NCBI GenBank assembly: GCA_900551135.1
Contig: URUX01000047.1
Coordinates: forward strand, 1 to 15,203
DNA length: 15,203 nucleotides
Source: an uncultured Clostridium sp.
GTDB taxonomy: Bacteria > Bacillota > Clostridia > Lachnospirales > Lachnospiraceae
Direction: 5' to 3'
Positions 1 through 6,810 of the stretch are shown one piece after another. The notes beneath the pieces were generated by a model that worked only from the letters and a program-made list of their open reading frames with translations, was not told where the DNA came from and did no database searches. Position 1 is the first letter of the stretch. Each line of letters opens with the position of its first letter. The position numbers and the translations under genes are program-made.

Positions 1-671
1 TGATGGTATTTATTTTGAGTGTTCGGGGAATCAGCCTTTTTCTTGGCGGAATTCTGATGATTTGGACTGTTTGGGGAAAGCTGACAGCAGCTGTTTTCTA
101 TCGGACAGTGAAAGGCCTGTTTTTGCTGGCGCTGCTCTTTGGCGGTCTGCTTTTAGCCTGCCTGTCATTTCTTCCCGAACTTACCATGTCTGCCGGAAGT
201 CTTTTGTGTGCCGGAGCAGGCTGCTGTTTTCTGGCCAGGGCTGCAGTGCGGTATCTGGCAGAAAATCGGGAAAAAAGGCAGAAACTTTATGGGGCTACGT
301 TGTATTACAGGGGAAAAGAATGCCGGATTATCGCTTTGTGGGATACGGGAAACCAGCTGTTTGATCCGTTTTCGAAAAAACCGGTTCACATTTTGGACAG
401 CCGGGAGGCAAAACGGATTGCAGAAACCGTTTCCCAGGTTCGCTATATTCCATATCAGACCATTGGGCAGCCAAACGGGACGATAGCGGCCATAGTATTA
501 GACAGGATTCAAATCGAAACGGAAAAGGAGTCCATTATACTGGAAAAACCATTGGTTGCCTTGTCTTTGCACCCGGTATCGCCGAAAGGAGAATATCAGC
601 TTTTGCTTCATGGAAGCGCTTTTGAGAGAAACCAGCAAACCAATTTACAAGGAGGTTATTATGATCATTAA
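1..671 (+). CDS. spoIIGA: SpoIIGA, sigma-E processing peptidase (3' part)
   Basis: This is the C-terminal part of the membrane-bound aspartic protease that cleaves the pro-sequence from pro-sigma-E in the mother cell at the start of sporulation. The frame is open to the left edge, so the start lies outside the window. The visible part begins with hydrophobic membrane segments (about residues 8-25 and 38-80 of the 222 visible). A soluble domain follows with the aspartic-protease-like motif ALWDTGNQLFDP; its Asp codon at 342-344 should be the catalytic residue. The segment RYIPYQTIG follows, as in the family. The stop codon lies 11 bp inside the next gene, sigE, so the two are translationally coupled. 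This is the standard protease-substrate operon. Identity is firm from the motif plus the neighbour. Confidence 0.93.
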   Translation, partial: MVFILSVRGISLFLGGILMIWTVWGKLTAAVFYRTVKGLFLLALLFGGLLLACLSFLPELTMSAGSLLCAGAGCCFLARAAVRYLAENREKRQKLYGATLYYRGKECRIIALWDTGNQLFDPFSKKPVHILDSREAKRIAETVSQVRYIPYQTIGQPNGTIAAIVLDRIQIETEKESIILEKPLVALSLHPVSPKGEYQLLLHGSAFERNQQTNLQGGYYDH

Positions 672-1401
672 AGTTTCAGTACCAAGCCGTTTTCAGTTTA
701 AGACTGCATCGGGTTTTCGCACATTTTTGATGCAGAAACAGGGAGAAATCCATTATATAGGAGGAGCGGATATTTTGCCGCCGCCGTTAGATGCAGACCA
801 GGAGGCAGAACTGATTGCGAGACTTGGAGATGAACGGGATAAGGAAGCCAGATCCGGCCTGATTGAACACAATCTGCGTCTGGTGGTATACATAGCAAAG
901 AAATTTGACAACACAGGAGTAGGAGTGGAAGATTTGATTTCCATTGGAACGATTGGCCTGATAAAAGCTATTAATACCTTTAATCCGGAGAAGAATATTA
1001 AGCTGGCCACGTATGCCTCACGCTGTATCGAAAATGAGATTTTAATGCATCTTCGCCGAAGCAGCAAGACAAAAATGGAGGTTTCCATTGATGAACCCCT
1101 GAATGTGGACTGGGATGGAAATGAATTGCTGCTGTCCGATATTCTGGGAACAGATGAAGATGTAATTTATAAAGATATTGAAGATGAAATTGAGAAAAAT
1201 CTGCTGAATGCAGCCATCAGCCGTCTGGAGCCAAGGGAGCGGAAAATCGTAGAACTCCGGTTCGGGCTGAACAATGATGATGGAGACGAGATGACTCAGA
1301 AAGAGGTGGCCGATCTTTTGGGAATTTCCCAATCTTACATATCGAGACTGGAGAAAAAGATTATGAAGCGGCTGAAAAAGGAAATTGTAAGGTTTGAATA
1401 A
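661..1401 (+). CDS. sigE: RNA polymerase sporulation sigma factor SigE (pro-form)
   Basis: This is the early mother-cell sigma factor, 246 aa (239 in B. subtilis), made as an inactive precursor. The ATG at 661 follows GGAGG at 651-655 and overlaps the end of spoIIGA. The same frame is open upstream from 556, but that part overlaps spoIIGA and has no ribosome site. The N-terminal ~31 residues are the pro-sequence. Processing should fall at EIHYIGG, which matches the E-x-Y-Y-I-G-G site of pro-sigma-E, and mature protein follows with ADILPPPL. Region 2 is very typical (NLRLVVYIAKKF, EDLISIGTIGLIKA, KLATYASRCIENEI). Region 4 carries the helix-turn-helix (QKEVADLLGISQSYISRLEKKI). No clear plus-strand terminator follows; the hairpin at 1417-1441 has a T-run only in the other direction. 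Confidence 0.97.
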   Translation: MIIKVSVPSRFQFKTASGFRTFLMQKQGEIHYIGGADILPPPLDADQEAELIARLGDERDKEARSGLIEHNLRLVVYIAKKFDNTGVGVEDLISIGTIGLIKAINTFNPEKNIKLATYASRCIENEILMHLRRSSKTKMEVSIDEPLNVDWDGNELLLSDILGTDEDVIYKDIEDEIEKNLLNAAISRLEPRERKIVELRFGLNNDDGDEMTQKEVADLLGISQSYISRLEKKIMKRLKKEIVRFE

Positions 1402-1410
1402 GAATGGGCG

Positions 1411-1441
1411 CAAAAAAGCTGCCGGTTATTTCTCGGCAGCT
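1411..1441 (-). terminator. Intrinsic terminator of the two-component operon
   Basis: Read on the minus strand, an 8-bp perfect stem (AGCTGCCG / CGGCAGCT, 1441-1434 with 1424-1417) with a 9-nt loop is followed by six T. The stop codon of the response regulator (1428-1426) lies in the loop, so the last codons form part of the hairpin. In the plus direction, where sigE arrives, there is no T-run. Confidence 0.85.
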
Positions 1442-3006
1442 CGGTATTGGGACGGGGTCACGCCATAGTATTTTTTAAATAGTCTGCTGAAGTACAGCTG
1501 GTCATCAAATCCAACGGAAATCGCCACTTCTTTTATGTAACTGTTTTTATCTCCCAGGAGGACGATGGCTTTGGACATTCTCAGGTTATTAATATAGGTG
1601 TTGATATTTAGTCCGGTTTCTTCCTTGAAAACCCGGCAAAGATAGCTGGAACTTAAGCCGACATGTTCGGCAATTGAGGTCAGGCTGATTTTGCTGTCAT
1701 AATGCTTTTCAATAAAGGATATAGCCTGGGAGACTTCAGAACTGAATCCGCTGTTTTTGTCATCTTCCTGGGTTTTGGGTGAAAAAATCAGAGGAAGGGC
1801 GGCGGCAATATCCCGAAGCAAATCTTCCAGATGTTGTGCCTTTCGCATGGAATCCGCCAAATCGGCCAGCTGTTCGTGGATAGGAGAAGTTCCTCCTGGA
1901 ATGTGGTATTCCAGGTTGTCCAGCAGCCGGATACAGTATTGAACGGCATGTTCAGGAGAAACCCGGTCATTTCGGCACTGATTCAGAAAATTAGTGATTT
2001 CCTGAAAGGCAAAGTGAATTCGGTCTTCTCCCGTATATTCCTGAATTTTAGAGGAAAGCTCTTTATAAGGAATGACTGAGGAAATCGTATGTTTCGCTGC
2101 GCCGGCGTTGATAATTCCCAGGGGGCCGTAGAAGTTCAGCTTTAATAGAGGCTGGAAATCGCCATAAGCTTTACGGGACTGTTCCAGACTGCCCAGTCCG
2201 CTTTGGTACAAAATAGATGGAGTCAGAGACATATAATATCCGAACAGCTGCGAAATTCTTGTACACAGTCCGGAAAGAGTGCTTTGGTGAAGGGACAGTT
2301 CGCGGTCCGGAATAACCAGGAGGATATTGGTGTCATCCAGGAAGATGATGACACGGCGCTGGATTTGTTCCAGCGCATTTTTTAAGGTGTTGCGGATTAA
2401 ATTCGGGGAAGGAAGTTCTGATTTTTGGATGCACCAGTCAAAGGAAATCTGACAGATAGACAGCGTATCTGCAGAATTGGATGCATCAGGGGAAATCCCG
2501 GTTGTCTGGAAAAGTTTCTCAGCGGTATAACTGGGATGAATAAAAAAATCTCTCCAGGCCCCGTGTTTTTGCTGGCGGGAAACCGGATTAGAAGTACTGC
2601 TGAATGAAGCAGCGCTTCCGGATTTTTTGCTTCCCAGTTTGCTGCGGATTTTGTTGAGCTGTTCAGTCAGGCCCTCCGGACTGATGCTGACTTTTAATAT
2701 GTAATCAAAGGCGCCGAGCACCAGGGCAGTGCGGACAGAGGTAAAATCTTCATAGTTGCTGATTACCAGAAATTCACAGTCCAGCCCCTGTTCCCTGGCA
2801 GTGCGGATCAAGCCGATGCCGTCTAAAACCGGCATTTTTAAGTCACAGATAATTAAATCCGGATGAAATCGTTTCGCTGCCTCCAAGGCTTCTTTTCCGT
2901 TAGAAGCCGTAGCGCAGATATGAAAGTCCAGTTCTTCCCAGTTTAACATGGACTGCAGTGCAATTTTAACAATCGGTTCATCATCAACAATCAGTACCTG
3001 ATACAT
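1426..3006 (-). CDS. YesN-like response regulator, AraC-type DNA-binding
   Basis: A 526-aa two-component response regulator. Residues 1-120 form a receiver domain with the acidic pocket VDDE (D8, D9), phospho-acceptor D55 in LIICDLKMP, S83 and K105. A long middle region (about 125-420) has no motif I recognise, as is usual for this group. The last ~104 residues are a double helix-turn-helix of the AraC/XylS family (ISLTSIAEHVGLSSSYLCRVF, then VAISVGFDDQLYFSRLFKKYYGVTPSQYR). The ATG has AGGAGG upstream and starts 9 bp after the stop of the kinase gene, so it is the second gene of that operon. The family commonly activates adjacent sugar-uptake genes. The divergent GlcNAc-type PTS gene is the obvious candidate target, but that is inference. 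Confidence 0.93.
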   Translation of the reverse strand: MYQVLIVDDEPIVKIALQSMLNWEELDFHICATASNGKEALEAAKRFHPDLIICDLKMPVLDGIGLIRTAREQGLDCEFLVISNYEDFTSVRTALVLGAFDYILKVSISPEGLTEQLNKIRSKLGSKKSGSAASFSSTSNPVSRQQKHGAWRDFFIHPSYTAEKLFQTTGISPDASNSADTLSICQISFDWCIQKSELPSPNLIRNTLKNALEQIQRRVIIFLDDTNILLVIPDRELSLHQSTLSGLCTRISQLFGYYMSLTPSILYQSGLGSLEQSRKAYGDFQPLLKLNFYGPLGIINAGAAKHTISSVIPYKELSSKIQEYTGEDRIHFAFQEITNFLNQCRNDRVSPEHAVQYCIRLLDNLEYHIPGGTSPIHEQLADLADSMRKAQHLEDLLRDIAAALPLIFSPKTQEDDKNSGFSSEVSQAISFIEKHYDSKISLTSIAEHVGLSSSYLCRVFKEETGLNINTYINNLRMSKAIVLLGDKNSYIKEVAISVGFDDQLYFSRLFKKYYGVTPSQYRAAEK

Positions 3007-3015
3007 AATGGCCTC

Positions 3016-4071
3016 CTAATGGGGTGCGGTAAAGTGGGTGCTGCTGTCTGTGGGAATGGCAGGAATTAATATCTGACAGCAGGTTCCCTTTCCCGGTTCA
3101 CTGGTTATGGTAAGTCCGTATTCATTGGAAAAGTAGAGGTGAATCCGGTCATTTACGTTACGGGTTCCAATTCCGCCCAGTCCTTTTGAGTCGGAAGGAC
3201 TGCTTTTGGGATCAAAGCCTTTTCCTTCATCCCGGACTTCCAGCAAAATGTCATTTCCTTCAAAACGGGCAGAGACATAGATTTCCATGATAGTTCCGTC
3301 GTTATAGGTGCCGTGAAGCACTGAATTTTCTGCCAGAGGCTGAAGTATCAGCTTGGGCAGCAAACAGGCGGAGGCTTCCTGGGAGATATTATAATTCACA
3401 TGGAAACTTCCGGCGTACCGGATGGCCTGTATGGAAAAATAGTGTTTTAAATTGTCAATTTCTTCCTGAACAGTGATAAATTCTTTGTCATTTACCAGGG
3501 TGTTTTTTAATAACTCACTCAGGGACAGGATGCCTTCTGACACTACGTTATCATGGTTCATCAATGCAACCAGACGGAGCGTATTTAAGGTATTAAACAG
3601 GAAATGGGGGTTAATCTGGTATTGAAGAATTTTTAATTCCAATTCCCGCTTTTTTGCATCGCTTTCCTGGCGCTGCTCTAACAGAAGCTGGATTTCTGTA
3701 ATCATGCCGTCAATATTGTCAGAGAGGAAGGCCAGTTCGTCATTGGCAGTATCCTGAATTCGTACTTCCAAATTGCCTTCTGCTACAGACTGGCAGGTTT
3801 TGATCATATGGCGGACAGGACTGGAGATGCTTAAATAGGTGCAGGCGGTTAAAACCAGGGGGACGCACATCATCAGAATACACATAATCAGAAGCCGGCC
3901 GGCTGGTTCGCTGTTTCCATAAAGAAAAAGGGAATACAGGTAGACTACCAGAAGGGGGAACAGGGTAGAAAAGAGAAACGAGAAAATCAGCCGGTATCGA
4001 ATCTTTAAATTTCTCAGTTTCCTTAACATGGTTTCAGGGGATAAGGAAAATTTTTTAAACAAGGGAATCAT
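3016..4071 (-). CDS. YesM-like sensor histidine kinase with almost no extracellular domain
   Basis: A 351-aa membrane histidine kinase, partner of the downstream regulator. Two transmembrane segments (about 29-50 and 60-82) are joined by only about ten residues. A HAMP-like linker follows (about 83-135). The His_kinase domain has phospho-acceptor H156 in QINPHFLFNTLN. The ATPase domain has its N-box near N249 (LILQPLAENSVLHG) and glycine boxes DEGKGFDP and GLGGIGTRNV. Typical YesM kinases have a large extracellular sensor between the helices; this one does not, so the signal is probably sensed in the membrane or through a partner such as the adjacent transporter (inference). The start is preceded by AAAGGA. 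It is transcribed divergently from the PTS gene. Confidence 0.92.
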   Translation of the reverse strand: MIPLFKKFSLSPETMLRKLRNLKIRYRLIFSFLFSTLFPLLVVYLYSLFLYGNSEPAGRLLIMCILMMCVPLVLTACTYLSISSPVRHMIKTCQSVAEGNLEVRIQDTANDELAFLSDNIDGMITEIQLLLEQRQESDAKKRELELKILQYQINPHFLFNTLNTLRLVALMNHDNVVSEGILSLSELLKNTLVNDKEFITVQEEIDNLKHYFSIQAIRYAGSFHVNYNISQEASACLLPKLILQPLAENSVLHGTYNDGTIMEIYVSARFEGNDILLEVRDEGKGFDPKSSPSDSKGLGGIGTRNVNDRIHLYFSNEYGLTITSEPGKGTCCQILIPAIPTDSSTHFTAPH

Positions 4072-4154
4072 AGCAGTCCTTTCTGGTGCTTATGAATAAT
4101 ATTTAAAAGCTATTTTTGTGTAACATGTATATTTTACTCTAAAATCTTAAAATA

Positions 4155-4248
4155 ATCCATAGAAAAAACAAAAAAGTCTATATCAATATTTCATAAAAAC
4201 TTATAGAAATTTAGATAAATTTAATAAAACAAGATTATCCATAGAAAA
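4155..4248. repeat. Three ATAGAAA repeats in the divergent control region
   Basis: The heptamer ATAGAAA occurs at 4159-4165, 4203-4209 and 4241-4247, spaced 44 and 38 bp apart. The outer two sit in an identical 12-bp block, ATCCATAGAAAA, at 4155-4166 and 4237-4248. The repeats lie between the kinase start and the PTS promoter. They are candidate binding sites for the AraC-type regulator encoded alongside. In such AT-rich DNA chance repeats are possible. Confidence 0.4.
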
Positions 4249-4262
4249 GATAAGATTGTGGA

Positions 4263-4298
4263 TGTACACATTTTGTGAAATTGTTATAATTATAACAT
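4263..4298 (+). promoter_or_regulatory. PTS promoter with 16-bp palindromic operator
   Basis: A perfect 16-bp palindrome, TGTTATAATTATAACA, occupies 4282-4297. Its left half contains a consensus -10 box (TATAAT, 4285-4290) with the extended TGn element just before it, and a weak -35 (TGTACA, 4263-4268). An alternative is TTGTGA (4273-4278), 17 bp, CATAAT (4296-4301). Either way the palindrome covers the core promoter, so a bound protein should repress. The 18-mer 4281-4298 resembles the Rex consensus TTGTTAA-N4-TTAACAA at 11 of 14 defined positions. A GntR-type operator (GT...AC ends) is also possible. Confidence 0.6.
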
Positions 4299-4325
4299 AA
4301 TAAAATAATAAGGAGGGAAGTAAAT

Positions 4326-5777
4326 ATGATGAAATATTTACAAAAACTCGGTAAATCCCTGATGCTGCCGGTTGCTTGTCTTCCGATTTGCGGTATCTTA
4401 ATGGGAATTGGTTATGCATTGTCTCCAAACGCTATGCAGGGCGGAGATATTGTGGGCGTAGGTCCTGTTATTGGTTTCTTCTTAATTAAAGCCGGCGGTG
4501 CTTTGATTGATAACATGTCCTGGCTGTTTGCAATTGGTGTTGCAGTTGGTATGTCAGATGACCATGAAGGTACTGCAGGCCTGGCAGGTCTGGTATCCTG
4601 GCTGGTAATTACGACCCTGCTTTCCAGCGGTACGGTATCCGTTTTGGTAGGCGGCGAGGCAGATCCGGCATTTGGTAAGATTCAGAACCAGTTTATCGGT
4701 ATTATTGCCGGTATTATCGGTGCTTCCTGCTACAACAAATTTAAAGGAACCCGTCTTCCGGACGCACTGGCATTCTTCTCCGGAAAACGTTTCGTTTCCA
4801 TCGCAACTGCAGTTGTATCCATTATTGCGGCAGCAATTCTGTTCTTCATCTGGCCAATGGTTTACGGCGGTCTGGTAGCAGTTGGTAAGTCTATCGTTGG
4901 TTTAGGCGCAGTTGGTGCTGGTATTTATACGTTCTTAAACCGTCTGTTAATTCCTACCGGTCTGCATCACGCACTGAACTCTGTATTCTGGTTTGATGCA
5001 GCAGGTATTAATGACCTTGGCAATTTCTGGGCAGGCGAAATGCTCAATGGTGCAGGCGGCCCGGCTGGTATGTATATGTCCGGTTTCTTCCCGTCCATGA
5101 TGTTTGGTATTCCGGCAGCAGCTCTGGCAATCGTTCACGCTGCAAAGCCTGAAAAGAGAAAAGAAGCAGCAGGTCTGGTTGGTGCAGCAGCTCTTTGTGC
5201 ATTTGTCTGCGGCGTTACCGAACCATTCGAGTTCGCATTCATGTTCCTGGCTCCGGCACTGTACGTAATCTACGCATTACTGTACGGAATTTTCACAGTT
5301 ATTACCGTATCTTTAGGATTCCGCGCAGGTTTCTCCTTCTCCGCAGGCTTAACGGACCTGATTTTCAGTTCCCAGCTTCCGGCAGCAAACAAGACCTGGC
5401 TGATTCTTCCTTTAGGTGCAGCAGCAGCCGTTGTATTCTACATTGTATTCCGTTTTGCTATCAAGGCATTTGATCTGAAGACTCCTGGCCGTGAGGACGA
5501 CAGTGAGGATGAGACCAAGATTGTTCTGGCAAATGATGACTTCACCACAATGGCATCCATTATTCTGGAAGGCCTTGGCGGTAAAGAGAACGTTACCAGC
5601 GTTGACAACTGCATTACCAGACTTCGTCTTGAAATCAAAGATTATACAGCAGTAAATGAAAAGAAGATTAAATCTGCAGGCGTAAGCGGTGTTATCCGTC
5701 CAAGCAAAACTGCCGTACAGGTTATTATCGGACCTAAGGTACAGTTTGTAGCAGATGAATTTAAGAAATTAATGTAA
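4326..5777 (+). CDS. nagE: PTS transporter EIICB, N-acetylglucosamine type
   Basis: A 483-aa phosphotransferase-system permease that imports and phosphorylates an amino sugar or hexose. EIIC spans about residues 1-380 with multiple membrane segments. The LIPTGLHHALNSVFWFD segment (H214/H215) and GVTEPFEF (296-303) are characteristic of the glucose/GlcNAc family; the block around NKFKGTRLPDALAFFSGKR and the HHALNSVFW wording point to GlcNAc (NagE/NagP). EIIB is about 400-483 with phospho-cysteine C429 in DNCITRLRLEIKD. There is no EIIA domain, so the phosphate must come from a separate EIIA encoded elsewhere. AGGAGG at 4311-4316 precedes ATG 4326; ATG 4329 is also usable. Codon use is noticeably more regular than in neighbouring genes, suggesting high expression. 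The substrate is inferred from sequence resemblance. Confidence 0.88.
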   Translation: MMKYLQKLGKSLMLPVACLPICGILMGIGYALSPNAMQGGDIVGVGPVIGFFLIKAGGALIDNMSWLFAIGVAVGMSDDHEGTAGLAGLVSWLVITTLLSSGTVSVLVGGEADPAFGKIQNQFIGIIAGIIGASCYNKFKGTRLPDALAFFSGKRFVSIATAVVSIIAAAILFFIWPMVYGGLVAVGKSIVGLGAVGAGIYTFLNRLLIPTGLHHALNSVFWFDAAGINDLGNFWAGEMLNGAGGPAGMYMSGFFPSMMFGIPAAALAIVHAAKPEKRKEAAGLVGAAALCAFVCGVTEPFEFAFMFLAPALYVIYALLYGIFTVITVSLGFRAGFSFSAGLTDLIFSSQLPAANKTWLILPLGAAAAVVFYIVFRFAIKAFDLKTPGREDDSEDETKIVLANDDFTTMASIILEGLGGKENVTSVDNCITRLRLEIKDYTAVNEKKIKSAGVSGVIRPSKTAVQVIIGPKVQFVADEFKKLM

Positions 5778-5788
5778 TGGCTGGCTTT

Positions 5789-5821
5789 AAGGCCGGGAGG
5801 CATGTTGCTTCCCGGCCTTTG
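5789..5821. terminator. Hairpin terminator between the convergent PTS and sigG genes
   Basis: A 10-bp perfect stem (AAGGCCGGGA at 5789-5798 with TCCCGGCCTT at 5810-5819) has an 11-nt loop 12 bp after the PTS stop. The T-run is only three bases, so it is strong in structure but modest in tail. It faces sigG as well and may serve both directions. Confidence 0.7.
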
Positions 5822-5841
5822 CTGCCGCAGGTATCCGGCGA

Positions 5842-6618
5842 TTATCCCAGATAATTCCGCATGATTTTTAATGCATTTTTCTCCAGTCTGCTGACCTGGG
5901 CCTGGCTGATGTGGATTTCTTCCGCTACTTCGGTCTGGGTTTTGCCTTCAAAAAAACGCATGTCGATAATATGGCGCTCCCGTTCCGGCAGCCGTTTCAT
6001 GGCTTCATTTAAAGAAATGTTTTCCACCCAGTTTTCTTCGATATTCTTTTTATCACTAATCTGATCCATTACGTACAGCGGATCGCCGCCGTCATTGTAA
6101 ACCGGCTCATAAAGACTGACAGGGCTCTGGATGGCATCCAGAGCGTAGGTGATTTCTTCTTTGCTGACTCCGATTTCATCGGCAATTTCCATAATACTTG
6201 GTTCTTTCATATTTTTGCGGGTCAGTCCTTCCCTGGCATAGATGGCTTTATAGGCAACATCCCGAAGGGAGCGGCTGACCCGAATGGAATTGTTGTCTCT
6301 CAGATACCGCCGTACTTCTCCTAATATCATGGGGACTGCATAGGTAGAAAAACGGACGTTTTGTGACAGATCAAAATTGTCAATGGCTTTAATCAGGCCA
6401 ATGCAGCCGATTTGAAACAGGTCGTCCAGGGTTTCATTACTTCCGGCATACCGCTGGATTACGCTTAAAACCAGGCGCAGGTTCCCTTTGATATACTGTT
6501 CCCTGGCTTCCATGTCTCCATCCATAATCCGTTTAAACAGAGCGTCTTTCTCATCATTGGTAAGAAGCGGAAGCTTTGAGGTATTGACTCCGCAGATTTC
6601 AACTTTATATCCGGACAT
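5842..6618 (-). CDS. sigG: RNA polymerase sporulation sigma factor SigG (forespore)
   Basis: The late forespore sigma factor, 258 aa, close to the B. subtilis 260 aa. The N-terminus KVEICGVNTSKLP is the hallmark anti-sigma-binding start of SigG. Region 2 (GNLRLVLSVIQRY, DDLFQIGCIGLIKAIDNFDLS, VRFSTYAVPMILGEVRRYLRDNN), region 3 (RVSRSLRDVAYKA) and region 4 (QTEVAEEIHISQAQVSRLEKNALKIM) are all intact. The DGGDPLYVMDQISD segment is also typical. The ribosome site GGAGGG lies just upstream of the ATG. In Bacillus the order is spoIIGA-sigE-sigG on one strand; here sigG is about 4.4 kb away and inverted. A possible forespore-type promoter on the minus strand is GTATA (6709-6705) and CATCATT (6686-6680) with an 18-bp spacer, only a partial match. 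Confidence 0.97.
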   Translation of the reverse strand: MSGYKVEICGVNTSKLPLLTNDEKDALFKRIMDGDMEAREQYIKGNLRLVLSVIQRYAGSNETLDDLFQIGCIGLIKAIDNFDLSQNVRFSTYAVPMILGEVRRYLRDNNSIRVSRSLRDVAYKAIYAREGLTRKNMKEPSIMEIADEIGVSKEEITYALDAIQSPVSLYEPVYNDGGDPLYVMDQISDKKNIEENWVENISLNEAMKRLPERERHIIDMRFFEGKTQTEVAEEIHISQAQVSRLEKNALKIMRNYLG

Positions 6619-6734
6619 AGTTCTTCCCTCCGCATGGGTTATTTACGCAGACGGTGAGAATCTGACTGCGTTATATGGAAATGATGGACGGATTTGGGAA
6701 GAATTATACGGTTTTTTTGCTGGAAAATTTTCGG

Positions 6735-6763
6735 TTGACGAAAAACTGGTTTGGGCGTATACT
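6735..6763 (+). promoter_or_regulatory. Vegetative promoter of the MATE gene
   Basis: TTGACG (6735-6740), a 17-bp spacer and TATACT (6758-6763) give a near-consensus sigma-A promoter. Transcription would begin near 6770, about 40 nt before the chosen start at 6811. Confidence 0.75.
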
Positions 6764-6810
6764 CTTAGATTTGTAGAAGAACAATTATGAAAAAAATGGA
6801 GGATACTGCC

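Noticed and set aside
4201..4428. A 75-aa minus-strand ORF across the PTS start
   Set aside because: Overlaps the promoter and first codons of the PTS gene on the opposite strand, in AT-rich DNA where open frames are common, and matches no family I know.
6488..6790. A 100-aa plus-strand ORF running from inside sigG antisense to the MATE start, with a protein-like second half
   Set aside because: Its only good start codon is antisense to sigG, no ribosome site is present, and its 3' half contains the strong MATE promoter (6735-6763). A decayed gene remnant cannot be excluded but nothing supports it.
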